From Jacaranda mimosifolia (Eukaryota > Streptophyta > Magnoliopsida > Lamiales > Bignoniaceae): a stretch of DNA of 64,000 nt. The stretch covers positions 2,465,501-2,529,500 of the forward strand of contig CM032124.1 of assembly GCA_018894105.1 (NCBI GenBank). Direction: 5' to 3'. Below the pieces are notes generated by a model, which had not been told where the DNA came from, searched no databases, and saw only the letters and a list, made by a program, of their open reading frames with translations. Made by a program: the position numbers and the translations under genes. Below, in pieces: positions 35,212 to 47,424 of the stretch; the first letter of the stretch is position 1, and every line of letters starts with the position of its first letter.

Positions 35212-36005
35212 TGATATGGGATAGCCCAATAGGCTCGGCCCAAAGACCACAGACTCAAGGGTGTAGCATCAAGCCCATCTCATCGTTAAGGCCCAATTGT
35301 GCTGTTGACGTCAGACGACCCAAGTCGACCAGACATGTTGATCTCTCGTACCCCTCCTGGATGAGTGCAGTAATTCGACCAGTCCGCAGACTGGCGCCAC
35401 TGCTTGACCCTTCGACCATGACGCTCGGCCATCTCTTACACAATAGCCAACCCATTATAAGATCGACCATATCACCAATTAGGGAGGTCGACTCATTGCA
35501 AAGTCAAATCTCTGCCACATTAAATGCCCTGACAGGCAGCACCCTTCCGCATTAAAGGCACGTGTCACTCCAATATCACCCATAGTGCCGCCCTAGGCAG
35601 GAGGCACTCCTGCAGTATACTATTCTGCCCATGAAACCTGGAGATACTACTACCTGGAATAGTATAAGAATGGGAGATGACCTAAAGCCCCTCATGCAAG
35701 GACAAGGACCCTCCCTACATGTTAGGGGCATCACAGACAAATCCCTTACCAAGAAAAGGCTATAAGTACCCTATCTCCATCCTCAATAAAGGTATACCAT
35801 TCTTTATATAAAGTCCACACTCTGGTGCTTATTATATCTAGTTGACCCCATACTGACTTCAGCGTTGGAGTGCCTGCCCTCGGCTAGCCTGACATTTGCT
35901 TGTGATTGCAAGACTTAGCTCAACTACATCAAGAGCTCGACCAGATAGGTCGAACCTTTCAAAATTATCACCAGATCCAGTTACAAGTGGTTTTCACCCT
36001 CATCA
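35212..36005 (+). repeat. 5' LTR of element 2
   Basis: Contains TATAAGTACCC (35761-35767). The 3' LTR has the better TATAAATACCCC at the same place. Begins 156 bases from the 5' LTR of element 1, facing away. Confidence 0.93.
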
Positions 36006-36046
36006 TTTGTCGCCATCTGTAGAAAACTTTGAGTCCGCAATTGAAG

Positions 36047-37700
36047 ATGGTTAACACCAAGCGAGCCCCCTCGAGAAGAGAATAAAATCAAAGGTCTGGC
36101 TTTCCTCAGCTCTGGCCTCATCAAGAGCTTGTAGCGCCAGGGTTGAGCATCCTGCCAGAATAGGTGGTCACCCTAACCATGCCCCAATTGATGCAGCTCA
36201 TCAACGAGCAGATATCGACCCATATTTCTGCTCAACTTTCTGTAGCTCTGAATCGACATGCCGTGCAGCCAGAGCTGGCGGCCAGTATAACTCCGCAGCT
36301 TGCGCTCCCCAAAGAAAGACCACCCGAAGAAAATCAAGACCGACCAGAGTCCAGAAGGCTTCTCTCGAGACGTGAAGTTAGCTCGAGTTGTTTTCCAAGG
36401 GAAGTAGTTCGGCCCATACCCCGTGAGGAGGTTGCGGATTCAGTTGACCACGGAGGACATGCATCCCAAGCTGACAGGGAGGAATGGGAGGAAGTATCCT
36501 ACCAAGTCCAACAGCTGAACAGGCGATTAGAAGAGATCTCGAGGAGAAACATGGAGAAAAATCACTATCAAGAGGGGCCGTTGAGGTTCCAAAGAGAGAG
36601 AGATTCTCCATTCGTCCAGGAGATTATCAACGAGCGCATTACCATCGACACCAAAGTCTCAACAGGCCTACCCAGATATAATAGCTCGTCGGACCCAAAC
36701 GAGCATTTAATGCAATTCGAGCACATGATGCAGCTGCATGGGCATAGCGATTACATCCACGCTAAGATGCTGGTGACAACCTTTCAGGGAATAGCGCTTG
36801 ACTGGTTCATCAAGCTAAAACAACATCGACATACTCATACGACTAGTTGTGCGACAAATTTTTGTACCAGTTTGCAAGCAGGAGGAAAGCAAAGCTCCCA
36901 TATACCCACTTATACACAATGAAACAAAATGAAGGAGAATTCCTTTGAGACTTTTTTACCATGTTCAATACGGAGGTGCTGAAGATTGATAGCCCCTGAA
37001 TTGAGTTCCTGATTGACATGTTATTCTTGGGCCTCCGACACAATGAGTGTGCCAATATGTTCGTATGCGAGTGGCCCAGGTTGATGGAAGAGCTCATCAA
37101 CCTCGCAGAAAGATACATGACCCAGGAGGATGTGAATAGACTAAAGTATGGCAATCCGGACGTCGATAAGAAGAGCAAGGAGAAAGACGACCGCTGGTAC
37201 AAGAAAGGTCGTCAACCGCCCATCAAATGCTTCGATGATTATACTCCGCTTAACCTTTCGAGGAAGGAGGTGTTGTTTTCTATCCAACACGACAATCTCC
37301 TTAAGAGGCCTCAAGAAACTGACCGAGACTGAAGTCTTGAAAAAGTCAAAGAAGTACTGTCATTTTCATAAGCAAAAGGGGCATGACACAGAAAACTGTT
37401 TCAATTTACACGATGAGATTGTGAGACTGATCAAGCAGGGCCATCTCAAGAAATACATCGAAGAGCATGCCAAATAGCTAGCCCAAGAAGAGAAGATAAA
37501 GGAAAGAAACCTGCCCAAGATCCCCACCCACCCAAAATCGATCGGACTCCTCGTACAGAAAGGTCAGCTAGCCCACGAAGAGAAGATAAAGGAAAAAAAC
37601 CTGCCCAAGATCCCCACCCACCCATCAGAGGAGTCATCGACATAATTGTGGGAGGTCCCACTGGGGGGACTCAAAGTTCGCTAGAAAACAAACCCAAAGA
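36047..37700 (+). pseudogene. Element 2 gag, broken
   Basis: Starts MVNTKRAPSRRE at 36047, then two in-frame stops (TAA 36083, TAG about 36158) before VTLTMPQLMQLINEQ. The frame then runs to 36922 and includes the gag core (FQGIALDWFIKLKQ). It continues in other frames (37018-37477) to a zinc knuckle at 37358-37399, CHFHKQKGHDTENC, of type C-X2-H-X4-H-X4-C as usual in this lineage. A 90-bp segment is duplicated at about 37477-37656 just after the knuckle. Confidence 0.8.
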
Positions 37701-37789
37701 CAATTAGAATCGACCAAATTAGCCCAGGTCGAAACGATTTTCCAGCTCTCAACCAGTGCAGAACCAATTTCCTTCACTGAGTCCGACCT

Positions 37790-40700
37790 GTATCATTTGA
37801 GAACAGAGAAGTCGACCACAAGATAGATTGCCCCATGGTGGTAACGTTCGAAATAGCCAATTTTGAAGTAAGGCAAATTCTAGTCGACAATGGCAGCTCT
37901 GCCAACATCATATTTTTGTCAACCCTAAAAAGAATAAACTTAGGGCAATTAAAGTTTGAGCTAGTCCATACGCCGCTGGTCGGATTTGAGGGGTTCGAGA
38001 TCATCTCGGAGGGATCCATTAACCTGTCCACATCATTTGGACAAGCCTCTCGTAGCAAAACCTTGATGATAAACTATCTTTTAGTTGATGTTCCCTTCGC
38101 CTACAATGTCATCATTAGTCAACCTGCCCTGAACGACTTCAGAGCCATTGTCTCGACCTACCATATGAAGATCAAATTCCCAACCCGAGCAAGAGTAGAA
38201 GAGCTTTTGTGCAATGCTAAGAAAGCATGGCGATGCTATAACATTTCGGTCAAGTCAAACGAGTAGAAGACCCAACCTCAGCTGAAGCCCTTGTAGCGAA
38301 ACACGAGGAAGGAACTACATCTAAGAAAAGAAAACTAGAAGACACGCGGGTTAAGCCTGTCGGGGAGTTCAAAACAATCAAGCTCAAACTTGGAAATCCT
38401 GACAAGACCACTCAGATCGGCAATGATATAGGCCACAATTTGGAATGGCTCATGGTTGATTTCCTCCGAAGAAACATCGATGTGTTTGCATGGAAAGCTT
38501 TCGACCTCCAAGGAATCAACCCAAGTGTCATTGTCCATCGTCTCAACGTGGACCCCTCATACAAATCAGTGAAACAGAAGACAAGAACCTTCAATACTAA
38601 GAGATCCAAAATCATCGAAGAGGAGGTCAACAAACTATTGGAGGCAGGATATATTGTAGAAATTTAGTACCCCTCTTGGCTTTGTAATATTGTACTCGTC
38701 CCTAAGAATGAGGAAAAATGGCATATGTGTAATGAATTCACTTATTTGAATAAAGCTTTCCCTAAAGATCCTTACCCCTTGCCTCGTATAGATTTATTAG
38801 TAGATTCCACCACCGGTTGTGAATTATTGAGCATGATAGATGCCTTCCAAGGCTACTATCAAATATTCATGGCACCCGAGAACAGGAACAAGACCTATTC
38901 CATCCTCCCCAATGAAGTATACTATTTCTTGGTTATGCCCTTTGGACTCAAAAACACAGGGGCAACGTACCAAATATTAGTCAACTTCATGTTCAAAAGC
39001 GAGATTGGAAAATCCATTGAGGTCTACATCGATGACATCATTTTCAAAACAAAGAAAGCCAATGATTACCTAATCGACCTCGAACATACCTTTTCTATAC
39101 TGAGGGCATTTGGTATAAAGCTCAACCCTAATAAGTGTACCTTCGAGGTTCAGAGAGGCAAGTTCCTGGGCTATATGATCAGTCAGAGGGGGATCGAAGT
39201 GAACCCACAAAAGATCCATGCAGTTCTGGACATCGCCCCGCCTCGAACTATTCGAGACGTAGAATATCTAGTTAGCAGGATAATAGCCCTAGGCAAATTC
39301 ATTGCATGGCTGGCCGACAAGAGTTTTTCTTTCTTCAAAATCCTCAGAAATTCGAAAAAATTAAGATTCCAATAGACCGAATAGTGTGACCAAGCTCTCA
39401 TCGAACTGAAGCAATACCTCTCCCTACCACCAATGCTTGCCAAGCCCGAGCTGGGAGAAGTTTTGCAAATCTACCTGGCCGTGTCCACCACCTTGATCAA
39501 TTTGGTGTTGGCCTCGATGAGAGACGAAACTCACCGACCTATTTATTACTACAGTAAAGCCCTGCAAGGGCTTGAGCACAATTACCTGGAGATCGAGAAG
39601 TTTGTCCTCGCCCTCATTACAGCAACACGGAAGTTATGACCTTACTTCCAATCTCATGCTATCATAGTACTGACGAATCAGCCATTAAAATAGGTGTTGT
39701 CGAAGCCAAACACATTAGGTAGACTCACCAAATGGGTCATTGAGCTTGGGGAGTTAGACATCACATTCCAATCGCGATTGGCCATAAAAGCATAGGTTTT
39801 GGCTGATTTTGTTGCCGAAAGGCTCGGCTTGCCTGACCAACTCGACTAGAACTCCTCTGTTTGGACAATACACGTCGATGGTTCAGCAACTACCTCGGGA
39901 GGCGGAATTAGTGTTTCACTCCACTCCCTACTCACCGATGAGTATGATTTTACAATAAAATTTAACTTCTCGTCACCAACAACGAAGTAGAGTACAAAGC
40001 TCTCATCATCGGGATAAACATCGCAACAACTCGAGGCATCGAGTAGCTAGTTGCAATCATCGATTCCCAGCTGGTGATAGAACAGGTCGAAGGAAACTTC
40101 GAAGCCAAAGAGGCCAAGATGACTCCGTACTTAACTGAGGTGAAACGATTACAGCGATCATTCAAGAACTTTACCCTAAGCCAAGTACCCCGAGTAGAAA
40201 ATGAGCAGGCAGATGCACTCTCAAAGTTTGTTAGCTCAACGAGAGGAACCAAAGAAAGAATCATAACGTTCCTGGTAGCCAACAAACCATCTATCTATAC
40301 TCTCGACCAAAATTTTATCTGAAGCATCGAGGAAATAGCTCCCTCATGGCAAGACCCAATCAAGCTCTACTTAATCCAATGGACAATCCCCGACGACAGG
40401 AATGTGGCTTGCAGAGTGAGAGGGCAATCAGCCAAATTCACCCTCGACGAACACAGACAACTTTACAGGAGGTTGATATCAAGATCACCCTTAAATGCCT
40501 AACATCCAACGAAGCAAACGAAGTCCTTCACGAGATTCATGCTGGCATTTGTGGTAATCATTCCGGAGGTCGGTCCCTGGTGCACAAAGTTATCCGATAC
40601 ATGTATTTCTAGCCTACTTTATTAAAAGATTCGATCGACTTCACTAGAAAGTATGCATCCTGCCAGCTTCACTTGAACACGCCGCACCAGCCCGCAGCGT

Positions 40701-41560
40701 CGATGGTAAACGTCTAGATCACATGGCCATTCGACCAGTGGGGGATCGATATAGTCGTATCTCTGCCAAAAACATCCGATGAATGAAAATTTATCATTGT
40801 TGCAGTCAATTACTTTAGTAATTGGATCGAAGCGGAAGAAGTACCAAACATCACTGATACGGCCATCAAAAGCTTCATTTGGAAAAACATAATTTATCGT
40901 TTTGGCCTGCCCAAGGTCCTGATCTCAGATAATGGAACTCAATTTCAAAGGAAGAACATGAGAAACTGGTGCGAGGCCCTGGGGATCTGCCAACACTTTA
41001 CTTTGGTCGGAAAACCCCAGGCCAATGGTCAGATAGAGGTCATGAACAGAACAGTCCTCGACCACCTCAAAGATCGAATAGAAGAAACTAGAACAAGTTG
41101 GGCAGACGTCCTTCCCGGGGTACTGTGGGCATACAGAACCACCCCTAGAGTAGCCACAGGCCGCAACCTTACAGCTTGGTCTATGGCTCCGAAGCAGTGA
41201 TTCCATTCGAGCTAGTGCAACATACGGCCCGAGTGATCTAATATAATCCAATTAGAAACACGATAGAAAGTGCCCTCGACCTCATCACCATCGACGAGCT
41301 GCGCTACGCAACCTACAACACAATGCAACGGCATTGGTCAAAAATGACAAAACATTACAACAAAACAGTCCGACCGCGTAGCTTCAAAGTCGAAGACCTC
41401 ATCCTTAAGAAGGCTGAAGTGTCGAGAAATGTGGGAAAGCTCAATCCAAAATGGGAGGGGCCTTATTATGTGGTCAAAGTGTCAAAACACAATGCATACC
41501 GACTAGCAGACATGCGAGGAAATGAACTACCGCAATCTTGAAACGCTATAAATCTAAAGA
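37790..41560 (+). pseudogene. Element 2 pol, broken
   Basis: Protease ILVDNGSSANIIF (37835-38266). RT from DVFAWKAFDLQGINPS (38440) through PLPRIDLLVD and YIDD (39025-39036) to about 39375. RNase H 39433-39639. Second RNase H and linker 39860-40322. Integrase 40480-41250 with ISDNGTQFQ and catalytic Glu kept (GAG 41036-41038 in GQIEVMNR). Integrase tail 41323-41541 (RSFKVEDLILKKAEVS). Breaks include TAG for Trp (40610-40612), TAG for Gln (40714-40716) and TGA for Arg (40784-40786), judged against element 1; one zinc Cys is Tyr. No working polyprotein is possible. Confidence 0.85.
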
Positions 41561-41666
41561 AATTCTATGTATAGAGAGGCCACTGATCTCTGTTGTACTT
41601 CCTTGCAACAAATGAAAATTGACGACACATCCTGCAAATATCTACTTGTATAAATTGATCCATAGA

Positions 41667-42014
41667 GTCGACCCCAAAGTCGACCAAATAGGCTTCCAGC
41701 CGTCAAGTCAAGGCTTCACAACTATGACCAAATAAACGAGTTCATTATTTAGTGTCGACCCCAAAGTCAACCAAGCAGGCTTCCAACTGTCAAGTCAAGG
41801 CTTCACAACCATGACCAAATAAATGAGTTCATCATTTAGTGTCGACCTTGAAGTCGACCAAGCAGGCTTCCAGCCGCCAAGTCAAAGCTTCATAGCCTTG
41901 ACCAAATAAATGAGCTCATGGTTTAGTGTCGACCCCGAAGTCGACTAAGCAGGCTTCCACCCACCAAGACAAGGCTTCACAGCTGAGATTAAGCAAATGA
42001 TGTGATCGATTGCA
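41667..42014. repeat. 87-bp tandem repeat array, element 2
   Basis: GTCGACC (or ATCGACC) recurs at 41667, 41754, 41841, 41928 and 42015, so the period is exactly 87 bp over four units. Words GTCGACCAAGCAGGCTTCC and AGTCAAGGCTTCAC match the complement of the 68-bp unit of element 1; the extra bases are a block like AAATAAATGAGTTCATCATT. Confidence 0.9.
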
Positions 42015-42339
42015 ATCGACCCCATAGTCAATCAAAAAGACCTCGAGCCGATAAATTGAAGACGCATAACATGAATTAAATTGTACGCTGGTTTAGGTTA
42101 TCATGGTTCATTTGATGATGATCTTGAACTAATTTTACCAAAATTTGGCAACACAAAAGCAACACAAACACTCGAGGACAACCTTCATCAAACCCAATTG
42201 CTTACTTAAGAACAATTATCTTTTGGTAAAACAAATATGTTAAAATAGCAGAAAAGAGTACTTCATTTAAGTTTACCATTCCTAATTACAACCATCAAAT
42301 AAGATTAAATAAAAAATACATCAAAACTAGAGCATCAAC

Positions 42340-44769
42340 TCGATCCAGCGTCTTCATCGTGCCCTCTTCGAGCACCCTCCTCAATTGCTTGATCGAGCTC
42401 ATCGCTCAAGGGAATTGCAATAGGACAGCAGTCACCGGTTGAGAAGGTCCCACCTCATTGGCCAAAAACCTCTCCCGAGTGGAGGAAGGTATGCGGCAGC
42501 ATCGACCATGCCGTCTCAACGCTTGAATGCAAACTCACTCGCAAAGGCAAACTCCTTCCCCACCTCATCCAGTTTTTTCACTACCTCAGTCGCCTTCTTC
42601 TGTGCCTCAGTCAGGGGCGCGCGCAGGTGGAGCTTCTGCAACCCCCTCAACCGCAGGAGCCTCCGCAGCTCTCTCTTCAGCATCGGCCTCCTCGTCCTTA
42701 GGGTATGGCTGCAGCTGCTCATCCAAGATGGGGTTGATACAGTTCCTATCCTCAGGATGAAAAGAATAGCCCAGGAATTGCAGCTGCTTGATCGCCTTGT
42801 CGAATTCATTCCTGGCATTATCTTAAGAAAACACAACGCTCGTATCTTGGAATGCCGAGCATAGCATGAACTACTGCGCGGCCTCTCGCCGCATCAACGG
42901 CAGCTTTCTGAAGAATTCATCCTTATCCTCTTGGAGCGCAGCGTTCCGACCAACTGTCCAACCAGACTTATAACCATACTGCACATCCATTCTAGCCTAC
43001 TTGAGTAGCTCGTCCATTCTGGTCTTTTTTTCAAAGCTGACTATCTTTCAATCGGAGCTAATTGTTGAGCTCCTCGACCTCATAGTCAGCTCTTTGATCT
43101 TGGTTTGTGAAGACTCGAGCTAAGCCTTCAAAGTCTCCATGTCCCCGCTCTCTTACAGATGCTCACGGTCAGCAAGGGCCAACTCCGACCTCCTATAGAA
43201 ATGGTAGCCCATCTAGCCCACCTGAAAAACAGAATCCCTAATAAGAGAGCAATATTTGACCTACAAATAAAATTCGACAATACAAGCTTATTGATCAGAA
43301 CCTTACCATGTTTGAGTGATAAGCCAGAGCTCTGAGCGCAGCATCCTGGCTTAGCCCCATAAATTTCTTCTAGTCAGACGCAAACATTCCGACCATCATC
43401 ACCTTTAGCAAAGCGGCTCCAGTTGAACGCGCCATTTCCATCGAGCATAAATTATGAATAGCCATGCTTGGCTCCGTTTCAAACCTTGGCGATGGTAGTT
43501 TAGATAGCTAGATAAATCATATCCATAGGGTTGGCGTCGACCAACGCTTGGTTCTCCCTTTGCCCTCATTTATCTTTCTCGACTGCCATTCTCTTAGGAA
43601 CAGGTCTAGCTTACTCGACCATGGGCTTTTTGCCTTGACCTGTAGGGCTACTTCCAGAGGTCGCCATGGGCCAAGGGGGCGACGGTGAAGGCGTCATCAC
43701 CTCGGGTTGCGCTGTCGCGACCAGGGCAGCCCCTAGGCTGGCCGCTATAGCTAAATGGCGCTGCTTGTTTCTCTCATCCCTCGCCAAATCTTTTCTCTTA
43801 AGCGATTCATGATCTCGTCTCGATTTGACAAGCAGCATAAAACAAAGGGTTAAAATCAAGCAGAAAAAATAGATAAAATAACCAATCATCGACAACACAA
43901 TCTACCTAGTCAATCGTCCGCTGGTAAGTCCAGCTGAGCTGGCGATAGACCAGCTAACACAAAACTCCTTTCCTCAATAAACACCAAGGCCTCCACCTAA
44001 CCGAACTCGACCAAATCCCGAATGAATGTATTGGTCCAGGTTGGAGTTAAGCTACTCGACATGTCCCATCCATCACCCTCTCAGGATATTGAAACCCCCA
44101 GCCACTCGAGCATATGGATAATACTTTTTCCACTCTTGCCCATAGGAAGAGGCAGGGGTAACAAGAAACTTCCGACGGGGTCGAGCAATGAGATAATAAA
44201 AGCCTAACTTGTCAGTACTAACCGAATTTCGGGACATAGGAAGGTGAAACAGGTTAGAGAAGTTTCCAAAGGTAGCAGGCTGGTCAAATATATGCATTAG
44301 AGTAACAAAGTTATATATAGTAGAGAAACAATTCGGCAGTAGTTGGGTTATACACACTTCTAAACCCTTAAACAGGTCGATTATAGCACTACCTAAGGGG
44401 AACCTAAGGCCACATCTAAAGGCATTCTCGAACACAGTTATACACACAACTGGAGGTCGATGCATTCAACCAGAGGGCCCAGGCACTATAAGCTCATACT
44501 CTTCGAAAACATGATATAGCTGTCTATTGCATGCCAGGTCAGCAGGGGTCAATGTGGACACTATTTCACTATAGTAGTTAGGGGTGAATAATCGACCACA
44601 CGACAAGGGGGCATGACTTGGCCCAATATTACCCTCAGTCTGCGCGCGACCACTGCTCAAGCTACTGGAGTTCGAGCTACTCAACTCCTCTGATGAACCC
44701 CCAGACTGATCATAATGGGTAGCCTCACATCCCCTCTTTAACTACCCTCAGAATCAGATAAGCGCAGCA
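42340..44769 (-). pseudogene. Antisense gene of element 2 (Transposase_28-like), broken
   Basis: Starts MLRLSDSEGS at 44769, as in element 1, then a Ser-rich part (MSSSNSSSLSSG, 44684). An in-frame TGA precedes the globular part MHRPPVVCITVFENAFRCGL (44073-44465), with IDLFKGLEVCITQLLPNC following. Then comes the coiled-coil zone and a C-terminal part (APLTEAQKKATEVVKKLDEV, 42516-42620). Frameshifts occur along the length. A TATA box is at 44929-44936. The product would act independently of gag-pol; its role in this lineage is unknown. Confidence 0.7.
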
Positions 44770-44928
44770 TTTCTAAAATAAAGGAGGAACGCGAATGAAA
44801 ATTGGGGAAAGGACTTACTCGTTGCTGATGAAGTATAAAGCGCAAGATAATAGCAGAAAATGCAGTTGGCTCAGAACTCGACCAGACACAAAGCAGGCAA
44901 AAGTAAAAATGAATACTGTAATTGCGCT

Positions 44929-44936
44929 TATTTATA
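44929..44936 (-). promoter_or_regulatory. TATA box of the antisense gene, element 2
   Basis: Minus strand CCTATAAATAAGCGC, 160 bases before the ATG and about 215 bases inside the 3' LTR edge. Nearly identical to the box in element 1 although the surrounding bases differ. Confidence 0.65.
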
Positions 44937-45149
44937 GGCATGCGAGAGTGGGAAACCCAAGCATCTGTAATGATGGCATAACAGCCGCTAGACATGCATC
45001 TGGCACGATGTAACCAACACATTAAATGCGCTAAACCTAGGTCGACTTTCAAAAACCCTCATCGACGGACCCTCGTAACTGCACAATAGACTACTCCTCA
45101 ATCCTTCTCGTCGATCATCTCGTTTAGCATTCAGAAGTAAGGGGACTTA

Positions 45150-45946
45150 TGATATGGTATAGCCCAATAGGCTCAGCCCAAAGACCACAGACTCGAGGGT
45201 GTAGCATTAGGCCTATCTCATCGTTAGGGCCCAATTATGCTGCCAACTTTAGACGACCTAAGTCGACCAGACAGGTCGATCTCTCATGCCCCTCCTAGAT
45301 GGGTGCAGTGATTTGACCAGTCCGCAGACTAGAGCCAATGCTTGACCCTTCAATCACGCCACCTTTTACGCCGCATGCCAACCTATTGTAAGATTAACCA
45401 TATTACTGATCAGAGAGGTTGACTCATTGCAGAATCAATCCTCTGCCGCATTAAATGCCCTGACAGACAACACGCCTCCGCATTAAAGGCGTGTGCCGCT
45501 CCAGTACCGCCCATACTGTCGCCTTGGGTAAGAGACGCTCCTACAGTGTACTATTCTGCCCATGAAACCTGGAGGTACTGCCACCTGGAATAGTATATGA
45601 ATAGGAGATGACCTAAAGCCCCTCACATAAGAACAATGACTCTCCTTACATGTTAGGGGCATCACAGACAAATCCCTTACTAGGAGAGGGCTATAAATAC
45701 CCCTTCTTCAGCCTCACTAAAGGTATGCCATTCTCTATATAAAATCCACACTCTGCTGCTCATTATATCTAGTCGACCCCGTATTGACTTGAGCGTTGGA
45801 GTGCCTTAGTCGAAGGCCCTTCGGCTAGCCTGACATTTACTTGTGATTGCATGGCTCAGCCCAACTACATCAAGAGCTCGACTAGATAGGCCAGACCTTT
45901 CAAAATTATCACCAGATCCAGTTACAAGTGGTTTTCACCCTCATCA
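45150..45946 (+). repeat. 3' LTR of element 2
   Basis: Pairs with 35212-36005. Several base differences and small indels are visible. TATAAATA is at 45692-45699. Confidence 0.93.
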
Positions 45947-46024
45947 CAACCCATCTATCTTAATCCACATAGAAACTAACCTATTTTGAACCCAACCCAC
46001 CGATTTGTCACTACTAGTAGAAAG

Positions 46025-46828
46025 TGTTCACACAAATTTCATTATTTGCAAAATTAAATCACAAGACAAAGAAAAATAATGGACAAATTAAATTTATATT
46101 AAAGAATATATGAGAATTATAATATATCAGAGAAAAAATATAAATTCCCTAACAAAACTAATCCCCTGATTCTTCTCCCAATATATGATCCCATGTCTTG
46201 AAGCTTGTTCTTGGATATATGGTGTAGTACCCTTTTATTTGGTAAAAGACACTACGAAATTTCTTTGAACTCGAATCTTGATTTCAAGATCAAAGGACTT
46301 GATGACGTGATGTTTTGAAGAGGTATAGGACCTTCACGGTAGCAATTCGTCGTCACAGTAGAAACTTGAGGACTTAAGTCTTTGACTTAAGAATATGATG
46401 ATGTGAGAATATGAATATGAGGATATGAGTCTCTGAGCATTCCTTTATATAGGCATTTAGCAAGAGACCCCAAAATAACTTGAACACATTTGATAATTAT
46501 CTCTTTGATGCATATATTAAAAGATAATATCAAATATTTTTGACTTGATTGATCCACATACATGGATGCGCCACGTGTCACAATTCAATTGGCCTGCGAT
46601 TGCTATGCCACCAGACTTGATTTGATAGTTTGTGGCACTTCATCTTGGCACTTATCGATATCTGATTTGTGTATAAAATAATATTAGAGTATTAATTAAA
46701 ATGAACTATTTATATTTTGGAATTACATTTAACAAATTTCAATACATAAATAGAAAATTTTAAATTAATAACTAACATATTTTTACACATGTCAATTTTC
46801 AATTGGCCCAAAAATTAAGCCCTCTACA
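46025..46828 (-). repeat. 3' LTR of element 3
   Basis: Minus strand starts TGTAGAGGGCTTAATTTTT and ends TTTGTGTGAACA. Confidence 0.9.
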
Positions 46829-47416
46829 AATGCCCCCTCGGGACTTGTTCACGAACAATGTCCTCCAATACATTCCTGAGTGAATAAGTCACAATAATTA
46901 TTATATATATATATATATTTAAGTACATATATATACACATATATATAACATATGATCTAGCCTTTAAAATATATATGTATATATATATATTTAAATGCAT
47001 TTATATATATGTAATATGAGCTTTAATGTATATAAACATATCTAAAGGAGTTCACATGGTTTCAGCATCACGTAGCTGCAGCCAATTTGATTTCGAATTA
47101 AACGTCCACCATGTAATCTGCTTCCACTTACTAACTTAGCCAAGCATTAGAAATTCTTCAACTTGATTTTAGTTTCTCCAAAATAAACCGCAGCCCCACA
47201 TAATTTTATTAACCAATTAAAACTCCAGCGGCAGGGGGGCAACATTAAATTCTAAACATAACAAATTTCTCTCATCAAACCATATATATTTGCAAACTAA
47301 ATTGCAACCAACCAATTAAATCAACACTTTGCAGAGTCCAACTTCGCTGGGAACCAGAGTAAAATTGAAACTCATTCTCTCAATTGTATTGGAACTGAAA
47401 TACTTGAAAATAACAC
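46829..47416. other. Element 3 interval between the 3' LTR and the antisense promoter
   Basis: Holds the purine tract (minus) next to the LTR, then TA-rich microsatellites (about 46899-46995) and AT-rich sequence. No coding. Confidence 0.5.
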
Positions 47417-47424
47417 TATAAAAA
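47417..47424 (+). promoter_or_regulatory. TATA box of the antisense gene, element 3
   Basis: CACTATAAAAAGAAC, 589 bases inside the 3' LTR, followed by a pyrimidine-rich leader. By analogy with elements 1 and 2 it would drive the Plant Mobile Domain gene. Splice sites in the leader (acceptor-like TTTTGCAG at about 47850) are possible. Confidence 0.45.

Larger units (their letters stand above)
35212..45946 (+). mobile_element. Ty3/gypsy Tat-lineage LTR retrotransposon, element 2
   Basis: LTRs of 794 bp (35212-36005) and 797 bp (45150-45946) start TGATATGG and end CCTCATCA. Target duplication CAACT/CAACC (35207-35211 and 45947-45951) has one mismatch. Primer-site-like TTTGTCGCCATCTGTAGAA follows the 5' LTR and a purine tract AAGTAAGGGGACTTA precedes the 3' LTR. 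Domains in the plus strand follow the same order as element 1, with the antisense gene on minus. LTR ends and coding regions are clearly related to element 1 but the middle of the LTR differs, so it is a sister family. Confidence 0.93.
23385..46016. mobile_element. Second MITE copy, split into three parts by two LTR elements
   Basis: The parts are 23385-23565, 35061-35211 and 45952-46016. Joined in order they follow the uninterrupted copy at 22761-23170. The 8-bp direct repeat GTAGAAAG flanks the whole (23377-23384 and 46017-46024), as expected of a hAT-type MITE. Ends are TCTAGGTGTCAATTTGGG and the complement of TAGTAGTGACAAATCGG. Confidence 0.8.

Noticed and set aside
41667..42014. Regular repeats resembling a CRISPR array (also 27533-27804 and 49593-49860)
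   Set aside because: Whole units repeat, not short repeats with unique spacers, and they sit inside plant LTR elements.
42439..42864. 141-codon plus-strand frame in element 2
   Set aside because: It is the complement of the C-terminal part of the antisense gene, which is the frame shared with element 1.
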